Shown: positions 16,856-28,009, numbered from the stretch's first letter. The stretch is 64,000 nt of DNA from Streptomyces griseoluteus (GCA_000717735.1 JOBE01000038.1:1-64000); one strand, 5' to 3'. The notes: generated by a model from the letters alone, not told the origin. Numbers and translations are program-made.

Positions 16856-17440
16856 GTGGCCAGGACCAAGGAATTCGATCCCGACGCCGCGCTCGACGCA
16901 GCCCTCGGGCTGTTCTGGGCGCGGGGCTACGAGGCGACGACCCTGTCGGACCTCGTGGAGCACCTCGGCATCGGCCGGGCCAGTCTCTACGCGACCTTCG
17001 GGAACAAGCACGATCTGTACCTGAGGGCGATGGACCGCTACCTGGAGACGCGCGACCCGGGGATGGTCGAGGAACTGTCGGCGCCGGGTCCGGCCCTGCC
17101 GGCCGTCCGCGGGCTCGTCCGCCGCTTCGCCGCCCAGGCGTCGGCGGACGAGGAACGCCTGAACGGCTGCTTCGTCACCAACGCGGCGGCGGAACTGGGG
17201 CCGCACGACACCACCGTCGCACGCCGGGTCGAGCTGAGCTGGGAGCTGATCGAGACGCTCCTGTACGCGGCGCTCACCCGGGCCCGCGCCGGAGGCGAAC
17301 TGCCCGCCGACCGGGACCCGCGGGCCCTGGCCCGGATGCTGCTCGTCCTGATGCAGGGCATCCGGGTGGTCGGCAAGGTGTCGAGCGACCCGGCCCGGGT
17401 GCGGGACGCGACGGAGCAGGCGCTGAGCCTGCTGGACTGA
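16856..17440 (+). CDS. TetR/AcrR family transcriptional regulator
   Basis: 194 residues. The N-terminal helix-turn-helix (about 11-57) reads TLSDLVEHLGIGRASLYATFGNKHDLY, a typical TetR recognition region. The C-terminal ligand domain resembles the TetR_C group of YxaF/AcrR regulators with a cysteine in LNGCFVTNAA. It probably represses itself and the downstream MFS-SDR genes through the paired 15-bp operators. The GTG at 16856 is the first start after the operator. Inducer unknown. Confidence 0.88.
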   Translation: MARTKEFDPDAALDAALGLFWARGYEATTLSDLVEHLGIGRASLYATFGNKHDLYLRAMDRYLETRDPGMVEELSAPGPALPAVRGLVRRFAAQASADEERLNGCFVTNAAAELGPHDTTVARRVELSWELIETLLYAALTRARAGGELPADRDPRALARMLLVLMQGIRVVGKVSSDPARVRDATEQALSLLD

Positions 17441-17474
17441 TCCGGACTGGACGGACACTGCTCGACCGAGGAGC

Positions 17475-17503
17475 GGGCGTCCCCGTGGGCGCCCTTTTCT
17501 TCG
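17475..17503 (+). terminator. Terminator after TetR gene
   Basis: GGGCGTCC and GGGCGCCC form an eight-pair stem (one G-U) with a four-base loop, followed by TTTTCTTC. It separates the TetR gene from the MFS gene, which therefore needs its own promoter. Confidence 0.65.
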
Positions 17504-17513
17504 GCCCTCATTT

Positions 17514-17528
17514 TGGAACGTACGGTCA
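17514..17528 (-). promoter_or_regulatory. TetR operator copy 2 (MFS promoter)
   Basis: TGGAACGTACGGTCA is the reverse complement, with one mismatch, of the 15-mer in front of the TetR gene. It lies 30 bases before the MFS start codon, where repressor binding would block transcription. Confidence 0.6.
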
Positions 17529-17557
17529 AATAAAGCTCTGCTCAGGGGGATGGATCC

Positions 17558-18997
17558 ATGCAAGCGGCGCAGGCGCGCGAGCACGACGGAACGACCGGCC
17601 ACTTCCGGCCCGGCACTCCCGGCACCCCTGACACGCCCGGCAGGCCGGGCACGCCCGGCACCTCCGACACGCCCGACGGGGGGTCCCGCACCCGCGGCGG
17701 ATTCGTCCTCCTCGGCGGCGTGCAGACGACGCTCATCTTCACGCTCGCCGCCCTCGCCGTCCCCCTCCCCCGCATCGGCGCCGAGTTCCGGCTCGACCGC
17801 GCCGACCTGATCCTGCTGAGCGCCGCCTACGGGCTGACCTTCGCCGGGCTGCTCCTGCTCGGCGGCCGGCTCGCGGACCGGTTCGGCGGACGCCGGGCCC
17901 TCACCGCCGGGCTCCTGCTCTTCGGCGCCGCCTCCGCCCTCGCACCGCTCGCCCCGGGATACGGGGCGCTGCTCGCCGCCCGCTTCGGGCAGGGCGTCGG
18001 CGCGGCGCTCGTCGCCCCGGCCGCGATGGCCGTGCTCCGGGCGCTGTTCCCGGCCCCGGTCGCGTACGGCAGGGCGATGGCCACCTGGGGCGGGCTCTCC
18101 GTGCTCGGCGCGACCGCGGGGAACCTGCTCTCCGGGGTGATCGCGGCCGCCACCTCCTGGCGCGGCACCTTCGCCGTACCGGTCGCCGTGGCCGTCGCCG
18201 CGCTGCTCCTCGTGCCCCGGCTGCTGCCCGCGACCCCGCCCGGCACGGACCGGGCCCTGGACCTGCCCGGCGCGCTGCTCGCGACCGCCGGGATCACGCT
18301 CGCCAGCTTCGGACTCGTCCTCACCGACGCCCACTCCTGGGGCTCGGCCCCGGTCCTCGTCCCGCTGCTCACCGGAGCGGCGCTCCTCGCGGCCTTCGTG
18401 GCCGTGGAGCGGCGGACGGCCGACCCTCTCCTGCCGCCGGACTTCCTGCGCGACGGCCGCCGCGCCCTGGGCCTCGCGGCGATCGGGCTCACGGCGTCCG
18501 GAACGGCCACGGTCTTCGTGCTGCTGTCGCTCGCCCTCCAGGAGGGGCGCGGCTGGTCCCCGCTGCTCACCTCGGCCGCCTTCGTCCCCTTCGCGGTCGC
18601 GCTGCTCGGCGCGGGCCGGCTCGCGGGCCCGCTGATCGGGCGGTACGGCCCCGGGCGGGTGACCGGAGCCGGGCTCGGCGCGGCCGCCGCCGGGCTCGGC
18701 CTGCTCGCCGCGACCGGCTTCGACGGCTCCGTCCCGTACGCGTACGGGCTGCTGCCCGGCCTCCTGCTGCTGCCGGCAGGTGGCGCCCTGTCCTTCGCGG
18801 GCGCCGCCGTCCTCGCCGTCGAGGGCGTCCCGGCGGACCGCGCGGGGCTCGCGGGCGGCGTCCTGAACACGGCGATGGAGCTCGGGCCGACCGTGCTCTT
18901 CGCCGCACTGCTCGCCCTCGGCGGCGACGCGGTGTCGCTGGCGGCCGCGGCCGCCCTGTTCACCGCCCTCGCCGCCGTCACGATCCGCATCAAGTAA
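17558..18997 (+). CDS. MFS transporter (DHA-type drug exporter)
   Basis: 479 residues. After a low-complexity tail rich in Gly-Thr-Pro (10-45), about 12-14 membrane helices follow. Motif A is LGGRLADRFGGRRAL between helices 2 and 3, and motif C-like glycines occur in the fifth helix region (LGATAGNLLSGVIA). It is expected to be a proton-driven exporter of drugs or metabolites. It is followed after 21 bases by an SDR gene and preceded by a TetR operator, so the pair probably act in one resistance or detoxification response. Substrate unknown. Confidence 0.88.
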   Translation: MQAAQAREHDGTTGHFRPGTPGTPDTPGRPGTPGTSDTPDGGSRTRGGFVLLGGVQTTLIFTLAALAVPLPRIGAEFRLDRADLILLSAAYGLTFAGLLLLGGRLADRFGGRRALTAGLLLFGAASALAPLAPGYGALLAARFGQGVGAALVAPAAMAVLRALFPAPVAYGRAMATWGGLSVLGATAGNLLSGVIAAATSWRGTFAVPVAVAVAALLLVPRLLPATPPGTDRALDLPGALLATAGITLASFGLVLTDAHSWGSAPVLVPLLTGAALLAAFVAVERRTADPLLPPDFLRDGRRALGLAAIGLTASGTATVFVLLSLALQEGRGWSPLLTSAAFVPFAVALLGAGRLAGPLIGRYGPGRVTGAGLGAAAAGLGLLAATGFDGSVPYAYGLLPGLLLLPAGGALSFAGAAVLAVEGVPADRAGLAGGVLNTAMELGPTVLFAALLALGGDAVSLAAAAALFTALAAVTIRIK

Positions 18998-19018
18998 ACG
19001 CATCTCCAAGGGAGTCGC

Positions 19019-19783
19019 ATGATGTCCGCACGCTTCACCGACCGCACCGTCCTCGTCACCGGAGCCGGCTCCGGTCTCGGCCGGGCCATCGCGCTCGCCT
19101 TCGCCGCCGAGGGCGCGAAGGTCGTCGTCGCCGGCCGTACCGCCGGGCCGCTCGAGGAGACGGTCGCCCTGATCGAGGCCGACGGAGGCACCGCGGCCGC
19201 GGTCACGGCCGACGTGTCCGGCGCCGAGTCCACGCGGCAGCTGGTCCGGCGCACGGTCGAGCTCTTCGGGGGGCTCGACGTCGCCGTGAACAACGCCGGC
19301 GTCTTCCGGGGCGGCCACAGCGCGGCCGACTTCCCCCTGGAGGACTGGCAGACGCTGCTCGACATCAACGTGACGGGGGTGCTGCACGCCCTGCAGGCCG
19401 AGGTGGCGCACATGCGGGCGCACGGCGGCGGGGCGATCGTGAACATCTCGTCCAACCTGGGCCCGCACGTCCGGATCCCCGGGGTCTTCGGCTACCAGGT
19501 CTCGAAGGCGGCCGTCTCGGCCCTCACCCGGGCCGCGGCCCTGGACCACATCGCCGACGGCGTCCGGATCAACGCGGTCAGCCCCGGTGCCTCGGAGTCC
19601 ACGATGTCGCTGCTGCCCGGCGAGACCGAGGCGGAGCGGGCGGTCCGGATGAAGGAGGAGTCGCCGCTCGGCCGGATCTCGTCGGCCGACGAGATCGCGG
19701 CGGCCGTGCTGTACCTCGCCTCCGACGCGGCGGGCTCCGCCGTCGGCACCGACCTGGTGATCGACGGCGGGGTCTCCGCCTGA
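19019..19783 (+). CDS. SDR family NAD(P)-dependent oxidoreductase
   Basis: 254 residues, classical short-chain dehydrogenase. The nucleotide motif TGAGSGLG is at residues 14-21, NNAGVF near 91, the catalytic serine in VNISSNLG and the Tyr/Lys pair in FGYQVSKAAV (near 159-163). The C-terminal TDLVIDGGVSA is typical. AAGGGAG precedes the ATG by six bases. The gene is 21 bases after the MFS gene, so it is part of the TetR-controlled unit. An arginine follows the second strand (AGRTAG), favouring NADP. Confidence 0.9.
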   Translation: MMSARFTDRTVLVTGAGSGLGRAIALAFAAEGAKVVVAGRTAGPLEETVALIEADGGTAAAVTADVSGAESTRQLVRRTVELFGGLDVAVNNAGVFRGGHSAADFPLEDWQTLLDINVTGVLHALQAEVAHMRAHGGGAIVNISSNLGPHVRIPGVFGYQVSKAAVSALTRAAALDHIADGVRINAVSPGASESTMSLLPGETEAERAVRMKEESPLGRISSADEIAAAVLYLASDAAGSAVGTDLVIDGGVSA

Positions 19784-19803
19784 CGTACGTCGGGGGGCCG
19801 GGG

Positions 19804-19839
19804 AGGCCCTGTCCGGCCCTGATCCGCCGGACAGGGCCT
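19804..19839. terminator. Bidirectional terminator between SDR and VOC genes
   Basis: AGGCCCTGTCCGG (19804-19816) pairs perfectly with CCGGACAGGGCCT (19827-19839), a 13-bp stem with a 10-base loop between convergent genes. The right arm overlaps the stop codon of the VOC gene. Confidence 0.8.
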
Positions 19840-20251
19840 AGCCCTGGGTGGCCGCCGGGTCCATCCAGAAGACCTCCCAGTGGTGGCCGTCCAGGTCGGC
19901 GAAGGAGCGGCCGTACATGAAGCCCATGTCCATCGGCTCCTTCGCCGGGCTGCCGCCGGCGGCGAGGGCCGCGTCGGCCAGCTCGTCGGCCTTCGCGCGG
20001 CTCTCGGCGCTCAGGGTGATGAGCACCTCGGTGGCCTTCGTGGCGTCGGAGATGTCCTTGCCCGGGGCGGTGAAGCTCTTGAACTTCTCCTCGGTGAGCA
20101 GCATCGCGAAGATCGTGTCGCTGATGACCACACACGCGGCGGTCTCGTCGCTGAACTGCGGGTTGATGGAGTAGCCGAGCTTCTCGTAGAACGCCTTGCT
20201 GGCGTCGAGGTCCTTCACGGGCAGGTTCACGAAGATCATCTGCGGGGCCAT
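19838..20251 (-). CDS. VOC (glyoxalase/bleomycin resistance) superfamily protein
   Basis: 137 residues, one vicinal-oxygen-chelate domain of two beta-alpha-beta-beta-beta modules: MIFVNLPVKDLDASKAFYEKLG at the start and YGRSFADLDGHHWEVFWMDP at the end. It resembles the YP_-type lactoylglutathione-lyase-like proteins of unknown substrate. Candidate metal ligands are the E of HHWEVFW and an N-terminal N or Q, but no full set is clear. The ATG at 20251 is preceded by a purine-rich AGGAAGAGAG. It converges on the SDR gene. Confidence 0.85.
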   Translation of the reverse strand: MAPQMIFVNLPVKDLDASKAFYEKLGYSINPQFSDETAACVVISDTIFAMLLTEEKFKSFTAPGKDISDATKATEVLITLSAESRAKADELADAALAAGGSPAKEPMDMGFMYGRSFADLDGHHWEVFWMDPAATQG

Positions 20252-20372
20252 GGTGTTCTCTCTCTTCCTTCGGTCCGGCCCGCTCGGTGCGTTCCGGCGC
20301 TTGTCAGAGGTAAGACGGGCGTCCTGCCCGGAACTCATCGCTCTCCAGAAGATTCTTCGAAGGTTTCCTCGC

Positions 20373-20822
20373 TCAGGCCACCGAGCGGAGCCGTAGTGCC
20401 GCCAAGGGGACGAATCCCCCGCTCCCGCCGCCGGTCTCCGGCGCGGGCCCTGCGAGCCGCCGCAGCATCGCGAGGGCGATCCGCTCGCCCTGCGCCTTGG
20501 CCCGCTCGGCCCGCGGCCCCGCGTGGAGGCCGTCGACGGTCGCGCGCCAGAGCTGCACCCAGCGCCCGAAGTGGGCGGCGGTGAGGGGCCTGGCGGAGTG
20601 GAGGCCGGCGTGCGGGGCGAAGGCGTCGCGCCCGTAGGCGGCGGTACGGAAGAGGGCCCGCTCCCAGAAGTCGGTGATCCGAGGCAGGTGGAGCTCCAGG
20701 TCGGTGCCGGCGATCTCGGTGAAGAACGGCCCGATGAGCGGGTCGGCGAAGGCCGCGCCGTAGAAGCGGCGCAGCAGTACGTCGAGGTCGCCGCGGTCGC
20801 GGATGTCCCGGGTGGCAGGCAT
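20373..20822 (-). CDS. Group III truncated hemoglobin-like protein
   Basis: 149 residues with the 2-on-2 globin pattern: DLDVLLRRFYGAAFADPLIGPFF (helix A/B), LPRITDFWERALF (helix C/E), and LTAAHFGRWVQLWRATVDGL (G helix). The proximal histidine is likely the one in FAPHAGLHS. A Gly/Ser-rich tail of about 25 residues follows the globin. Such proteins bind haem and O2 or NO; the closeness of nitrite reductase makes NO handling conceivable but this is inference. It lies upstream of the VOC gene with a 121-base gap. Confidence 0.82.
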   Translation of the reverse strand: MPATRDIRDRGDLDVLLRRFYGAAFADPLIGPFFTEIAGTDLELHLPRITDFWERALFRTAAYGRDAFAPHAGLHSARPLTAAHFGRWVQLWRATVDGLHAGPRAERAKAQGERIALAMLRRLAGPAPETGGGSGGFVPLAALRLRSVA

Positions 20823-20890
20823 GCCTCCAGTGTCCCCGCCAGGCCCCCGCCCGCCCAAGTGACGAAGGTCCTCGGACCGCCGGGGAGGCG

Positions 20891-21937
20891 TCAGACCGTC
20901 CAGCGGTGGACGGTGTCCGTCGTGGCGTCGTACGTGAGCCAGCTGCCGTCGCCGAGGGGGCGGACCGGACCGTCGTCCGCGCCCCCGGGGTAGCGGACGC
21001 GTCCGCGTATCTCCAGGGTGCGGGCCGCGAGGAGCCAGGTGGTGTGGTCCTCGGGGGCTGCGGCGTACCCGGCGTCGCTGGTGGCCAGGACGGTGTCGCC
21101 GTCGAGGAAACCGCAGTAGTGGTCCCACCGCAGCTCGTCGTTCTCCGCGAGGACCGCGCCGTCGAGGGCGTGCAGCTGGAGGTCGTTGCCGTAGTGCTCC
21201 AGGGTCAGGAATCCGGCGTGGGCCGGGTGGGCGTCGGACAGGATGCGGTCGAGGCCGTCGTTCAGCTCGTCGTGGACGGTCAGCTCCCGTCCGTCCCGGC
21301 GTCCCCAGTACACGAGGACGCCGTCCTGTCCCATGCCGACGCAGAGGCCCATGTGCACGCCGTCGGGGTGGGAGAGGTGCCACGAGCCGGAGGCCACGCT
21401 GTCCGGCAGCGGAAGCCGGGCCAGCTCGCGGCCGTCCCGGGCGTCGAGGACGACCCAGCCCTCCTGGTAGTCGTCCGGGTCGGCACCCGCCTCCAGGACG
21501 ACATGGGCCCACACGAACCGTCCGTCGTCGGAGACCCGGCAGGAGCCGGACTCGCTCCCCGAGCAGACCTGCCGCTCGTCGCCGGTGTGCGGGTGGCCGA
21601 CCAGCTGGTCCCAGCAGGCGTGCCCGTACACCCACCGGGTGGTGCCGTCGGCGTCCACGGCGCGCACCGATCTCTGTCCGGAGAAGGCGGCGAAGGCGCC
21701 GTCCGGGGCCGTCGAGTGGACTCCCCCGCCCCAGCCGGGCCAGGGCAGCGGGAAGACGGCGCCCGGCGCCCGGTCACCGGCGAACAGCACCGCGAGATCG
21801 TGGACCTCGAGTTCGGCTCCGTGCAGGAGCAGGGCCCGGTTGCGACCGGCCCCCCGGCGCTCGAAGGGCAGGCCACAGACCAGTTCGCGCGCTCCCGGGA
21901 GCGCGACCGAATCGAGCAGCTGTGCGTCGACATCCAT
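20891..21937 (-). CDS. Beta-propeller-like hypothetical protein
   Basis: 348 residues, no signal peptide or membrane segment. Repeated strands ending in W or D turns (TTRWVYGHACWDQLV, CRVSDDGRFVWAHVV, WVVLDARDGRELARLPL, HLSHPDGVHMGLCVG) suggest a WD40/YVTN-like propeller of roughly six or seven blades. No catalytic motif is seen. I do not recognise a specific family. It is separated by 215 bases from the divergent PhoX-like gene and converges on nothing; the globin gene lies downstream on the same strand after 68 bases. Confidence 0.78.
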   Translation of the reverse strand: MDVDAQLLDSVALPGARELVCGLPFERRGAGRNRALLLHGAELEVHDLAVLFAGDRAPGAVFPLPWPGWGGGVHSTAPDGAFAAFSGQRSVRAVDADGTTRWVYGHACWDQLVGHPHTGDERQVCSGSESGSCRVSDDGRFVWAHVVLEAGADPDDYQEGWVVLDARDGRELARLPLPDSVASGSWHLSHPDGVHMGLCVGMGQDGVLVYWGRRDGRELTVHDELNDGLDRILSDAHPAHAGFLTLEHYGNDLQLHALDGAVLAENDELRWDHYCGFLDGDTVLATSDAGYAAAPEDHTTWLLAARTLEIRGRVRYPGGADDGPVRPLGDGSWLTYDATTDTVHRWTV

Positions 21938-22152
21938 GGCGGGAACCTAGTGCCTCGCACCGACACCGACGCTTCCCGGGCCCCGGTTCCGTCGCTCCTC
22001 GCACCCCGGTTCCGAAGCTCCGGGTGCCCGCCGCTTCCCCTTCACCGATTGTTGATGCACAGTCAACTCCGTACTCCTAAGTTCCGGAAGCGCGCGACCC
22101 CGCCGCCGACCGGCCTGGCGGGGCGGTTCACCACCCTTCTCAGGAGTGAGAC

Positions 22153-23313
22153 GTGGAGCGACGCAGTTTCCTGCGTGGAGCGGTCATCGGCACGTCGGCG
22201 GCGGCCTTCGGCGGCACCCTGATGCACGGCGCCGCCTACGCGGCCCCCGCCCAGCCGGGCGCGGGCCCGTACGGGGCGCTCGGCGCCGCGAACGCCAACG
22301 GCATCCAGCTGCCCGCCGGTTTCACCAGCCGGATCATCGCCCGGTCCGGCCAGACCGTGGCCGGCACCTCGTACACCTGGCACAACGCCCCCGACGGCGG
22401 CGCCTGTTTCGCCGACGGAACCGGCTGGATCTACGTCTCCAACTCGGAGATCTCCAGCACCGGCGGCGCGAGCGCGGTGAAGTTCAACTCCTCGGGCACC
22501 GTCACCTCGGCGTACCGCATCCTCTCCAACACCAACCGCAACTGCGCGGGCGGCGCCACCCCGTGGAACACCTGGCTGTCCTGCGAGGAGGTCGACACGG
22601 GCTACGTCTACGAGACCGACCCGTGGGGTGTGAACGCCGCCGTCCGCCGGCCCGCTATGGGCCGCTTCAACCACGAGGCGACGGCCGCCGACCCGGTCCG
22701 CCGGGTGATCTACCTGACCGAGGACAAGTCGGACGGCTGCCTCTACCGCTTCGTGCCGTCCACCTGGGGCAACCTCTCCGCCGGCACCCTCCAGGTCCTT
22801 GTGGCCGGGACCGCCACCTCCGGCTCGTTCACCTGGCAGAACGTGCCCGACGTGGACGGCTCCCCCACCGCCACCCGCTACCAGGTCTCGGCCGCCAAGA
22901 AGTTCAACGGCGGCGAGGGCTGCCACTACGCCAACGACACCGTCTGGTTCACCACCAAGGGCGACAACCGGCTGTGGCAGCTCAACCTGGCGAACAGCAC
23001 CTACGAGCTGGCCTACGACGACTCGCTGGTCTCCGGCGGCGGCGCCCCGCTGACCGGCGTCGACAACGTCACCGGCTCCTCCTCCGGTGACCTCTTCGTC
23101 GCCGAGGACGGCGGCAACATGGAGATCTGCGTCATCACCCCGGACGACGTCGTGGCGCCGTTCCTGCGGATCACCGGCCAGTCCTCCTCCGAGATCTGCG
23201 GCCCCGCCTTCTCCCCCGACGGCAAGCGGCTGTACTTCTCCAGCCAGCGGGGCACGACCGGCAGCTCCTCCGGCGGCATCACCTACGAGGTGACCGGCCC
23301 GTTCCGCGCGTAG
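22153..23313 (+). CDS. PhoX-like (DUF839) Tat-exported protein
   Basis: 386 residues. The Tat signal RRSFLRGAVIGTSAA begins at residue 3, with cleavage likely after AAYA. The mature part has DUF839/PhoX features: GGACFADGTGWIYVSNSE, TPWNTWLSCEE, MGRFNHEATA, VYLTED-like VIYLTEDKSDGCLYRFVP, and CGPAFSPDGKRLYFSSQRG. PhoX enzymes are calcium/iron phosphatases; this version is shorter than classical PhoX (about 600-700), so phosphatase activity is not certain. GTG start with AGGAG eight bases upstream. The 3' end overlaps the convergent ArsR gene by 31 bases. Confidence 0.83.
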   Translation: MERRSFLRGAVIGTSAAAFGGTLMHGAAYAAPAQPGAGPYGALGAANANGIQLPAGFTSRIIARSGQTVAGTSYTWHNAPDGGACFADGTGWIYVSNSEISSTGGASAVKFNSSGTVTSAYRILSNTNRNCAGGATPWNTWLSCEEVDTGYVYETDPWGVNAAVRRPAMGRFNHEATAADPVRRVIYLTEDKSDGCLYRFVPSTWGNLSAGTLQVLVAGTATSGSFTWQNVPDVDGSPTATRYQVSAAKKFNGGEGCHYANDTVWFTTKGDNRLWQLNLANSTYELAYDDSLVSGGGAPLTGVDNVTGSSSGDLFVAEDGGNMEICVITPDDVVAPFLRITGQSSSEICGPAFSPDGKRLYFSSQRGTTGSSSGGITYEVTGPFRA

Positions 23314-24317
23314 CTCCGCGCGTAACACCCCGGTTCCACCGTCCGTTGGGCGCCGCCGAGCAGGGCGGCGCCCAACGGCGTCAGGGTGTGCAGGACCGCG
23401 TTGCCGTGCCGGAGGGTCGCGATGAGCCCGGCCTCGCGCAGCACGCCCGCGTGCTGGCTCGCCGAGGCGAGCGACACCCCGGCCCTGCGGGCCAGTTCGC
23501 TGGTCGTCCCGCCGTCGCCGATGGCGTGCAGGACGGCCGAGCGGGTCTGGCCGACCAGCTTGGCGAGCGAGGAGCCGCCCGGCGCTCGGACGGTCGGCGC
23601 CTCGCCGTGCGTGACGGGGTAGACGAGGACCGGCGGCAGCGCGGGATCGCGCAGCACGACCGGGGTCCCCCGGCAGAAGTACGAGGGCTGGAGCAGCAGT
23701 CCACGCCCGTCGAGGTGGACGTCCCGGTCGACCGGGTAGTCGGCCTCCAGGACGGGCGCGCGCCAGCGCAGCATCGGCGGCAGCGAGGCGAGGAGTTCGT
23801 CGGCGCCACCGTCCAGGAGGGCGCGCCCGCGGCGGGCGCGGTCGGCCTCGACCCGGGCCCTGATGTGCGGCCAGTACGGCTCGACGGCCGCCCGGTGATA
23901 GCTCCGCAGGGCCCCCACGAGCCGGTCGAAGGGCTCCGCGCCGCCGTCGGCGAGGGCACGGAGCGAGTGGGGTACGGTCCGGGCCCCCGAGCGGTCCGCG
24001 GCGAGCAGCGAAAGCTCGGCGCGCAGCCGCCCGGGGTCGGTCGCGCGGATCGCCTGGATGCCCTCGTCGAGCCCCTGGACGCCCTCGGCCGGCGTCAGGA
24101 AGTCGGGAAAATAGCCGCGGCTCGGAACGAGCGCGGCGAGGAGCCGGGTCTCACCGCCGAGCCGCATCCGGGCTTCGGAGCGCCATTCCCCGAAGACGAC
24201 ATGGCCGCGCCGGTCTCTTAAACGGTGAAAGCTCAGAATCGTTTCCCACAGAACATCCGGCCGGGCGGCCGTACGCACCCCCGCCAAGTCGTTTCCGGTG
24301 AAATGAATCCGCAGCAT
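23283..24317 (-). CDS. ArsR-type winged-helix regulator with long N-terminal domain
   Basis: 344 residues. The C-terminal 90 residues form a winged helix: LAKLVGQTRSAVLHAI, TTSELARRAGVSLASASQHAGVLREAGLI and RHGNAVLHTLT. The first 240 residues are the DUF5937-type domain common in Streptomyces ArsR-like proteins (LRIHFTGNDLAGVRTA, GPLWE-like PDVLWETILSFHRLR). No metal-binding cysteine pair is seen, so a metal-sensing role is not supported. ATG 24317 chosen because the protein family begins with this LRIHFT strand. It is downstream of a 400-base noncoding stretch. Confidence 0.85.
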   Translation of the reverse strand: MLRIHFTGNDLAGVRTAARPDVLWETILSFHRLRDRRGHVVFGEWRSEARMRLGGETRLLAALVPSRGYFPDFLTPAEGVQGLDEGIQAIRATDPGRLRAELSLLAADRSGARTVPHSLRALADGGAEPFDRLVGALRSYHRAAVEPYWPHIRARVEADRARRGRALLDGGADELLASLPPMLRWRAPVLEADYPVDRDVHLDGRGLLLQPSYFCRGTPVVLRDPALPPVLVYPVTHGEAPTVRAPGGSSLAKLVGQTRSAVLHAIGDGGTTSELARRAGVSLASASQHAGVLREAGLIATLRHGNAVLHTLTPLGAALLGGAQRTVEPGCYARSYARNGPVTS

Positions 24318-24727
24318 GAACGTCCCCACCTGTGCACTCGCAACCACCCCCGACGACGAGTATGCACAGCATCACTGCACGTTACCAGGGTGTTTCAGCC
24401 ACAGTTGAAAAGCATCGCGGCGATCGGCCCCGAACCGAAAAGCTGTACGGGTCGGGCAGGAAACCTTCAGGACCGAGGTGACGTGGTGAAGACCGTGGGG
24501 GGCTTTGCCCGTCCGGCGGCGGTCGGCGAGGGTTGCGGCTCACCTGCCCGACATCGGTAAAGGGCGCGGCCTCCGGGTGGGGATCCGGGGGTCGCGCCCG
24601 CTCCGTTCTTTGCGGCGGGTAAACGGAAAAGTTCAACGGCCAATAATTCAATCGGCCGTAATTGAACACGAACTCACATCTGGCCGACGATCACGCAAAT
24701 GAGCGGCCGCGTTCGGGGTGAAAAACG
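24318..24727. other. Noncoding stretch upstream of the ArsR-type gene
   Basis: About 410 bases with no convincing gene. It holds a 7-bp stem GGGCGCG/CGCGCCC (24562-24599) and, within an unusually AT-rich patch for this genome (24620-24690), a nested imperfect dyad GTTCAACGGCC ... GGCCGTAATTGAAC at 24631-24667. Promoters of the ArsR-type gene must be here. Confidence 0.5.
24631..24667. repeat. Nested inverted repeat in AT-rich patch
   Basis: GTTCAA (24631-24636) and TTGAAC (24662-24667) flank inner GGCC pairs and a central TTCAAT/ATTGAA overlap. It may be an operator or a cruciform. A similar GTTCAA/TTGAAC dyad sits at 27876-27892 on the other side of ppdK. Confidence 0.4.
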
Positions 24728-24765
24728 ACGGGACGGACACCTCCGCACAAAGGTGTCCGTCCCGT
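24728..24765 (-). terminator. Rho-independent terminator, 15-bp stem with U-tract
   Basis: ACGGGACGGACACCT (24728-24742) and AGGTGTCCGTCCCGT (24751-24765) pair without mismatch over an 8-base loop. On the minus strand the stem is followed by CGTTTTTC, a U-tract rare in this window, so it stops minus-strand read-through from ppdK. Confidence 0.85.
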
Positions 24766-24839
24766 CTCCTGTGAATCCGGAGCCGCCGCCCGCCGGTGAG
24801 GGTGGAAATCTGACCGGCGGCGGCCCCGGGGGTTCCGGT

Positions 24840-24873
24840 GGATCCGCTGCTGAACGGGGGTTCAGCAGGATCC
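24840..24873. terminator. Second ppdK downstream hairpin
   Basis: CTGCTGAAC (24847-24855), loop GGGG, GTTCAGCAG (24860-24868), extended at the base by GGATC/GATCC with a small bulge. It lies between two other stems downstream of ppdK. Confidence 0.7.
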
Positions 24874-24890
24874 GGCGGCCGTGGCTGGAT

Positions 24891-24929
24891 CCCGGTTCAG
24901 GAGGGCCCGACCGCCACTCCTGAACCGGG
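24891..24929. terminator. First ppdK downstream hairpin, 13-bp stem
   Basis: CCCGGTTCAGGAG (24891-24903) pairs perfectly with CTCCTGAACCGGG (24917-24929) over a 13-base loop, 12 bases after the ppdK stop on the minus strand. Confidence 0.8.
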
Positions 24930-24941
24930 GGTCAGCAGGGC

Positions 24942-27653
<2,712 letters not shown>

Positions 27654-27845
27654 GGGTCCCGACTCCTCGATGACTCGGTTGGCTGCCCTGACGGCGAGGA
27701 ACATACCCAGATCGAAGGCTTCTGGGGAGGTACGCCTAGCGGACACCCGGTCTTAACCACCCGTCCGCCAGCACTTCGAAAGTTACCGAGCGGAAGCTTC
27801 CGCTTTCACGGCCCGAAGGCTCCTTGACCCAAACCAGTATTTCAT

Positions 27846-27859
27846 CGCTCACGTGAGCG
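27846..27859. promoter_or_regulatory. 14-bp perfect palindrome upstream of ppdK
   Basis: CGCTCACGTGAGCG is a perfect dyad about 195 bases before the ppdK start codon, in the 356-base gap between dusB and ppdK. An operator role is possible; no known regulator is matched. Confidence 0.4.
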
Positions 27860-27874
27860 CGCATTCGTGCATCT

Positions 27875-27893
27875 GCGTTCAACCCTTGAACGC
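27875..27893. promoter_or_regulatory. GTTCAA/TTGAAC palindrome upstream of ppdK
   Basis: GCGTTCAA-CCC-TTGAACGC is a perfect eight-base dyad with a three-base spacer. It may be an operator, or part of a double hairpin with the adjacent terminator. The same core recurs downstream of ppdK at 24631-24667. Confidence 0.4.
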
Positions 27894-27895
27894 AA

Positions 27896-27922
27896 AAGGG
27901 GTGGCACCCAGTGCCACCCCTT
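27896..27922. terminator. Terminator after dusB
   Basis: AAGGGGTGGCAC (27896-27907), loop CCA, GTGCCACCCCTT (27911-27922): a 12-bp perfect stem flanked by A-rich sequence on its left, giving a U-rich tail (TTTTGCG) on the minus strand. It ends dusB transcription before ppdK. Confidence 0.85.
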
Positions 27923-28009
27923 CAGGCGGTGCAGTCGACCGCAACCTGCTCATGTGAGCGGCACCCCCCTCAGGGGTGGCGAGGATCACTCCCCAGGAAT
28001 GCCCTCATC

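Noticed and set aside
22126..22132. GTTCACC, like one unit of a PhoP (PHO) box, before the PhoX-like gene
   Set aside because: Only one 7-base unit; PHO boxes need two or more 11-bp direct repeats, and it lies only 20 bases before the start codon. The second repeat is absent.
24382..24702. Small open frames in the noncoding stretch before the ArsR-type gene
   Set aside because: No ribosome binding site, no domain, and interrupted by dyads; codon usage does not look like this genome.
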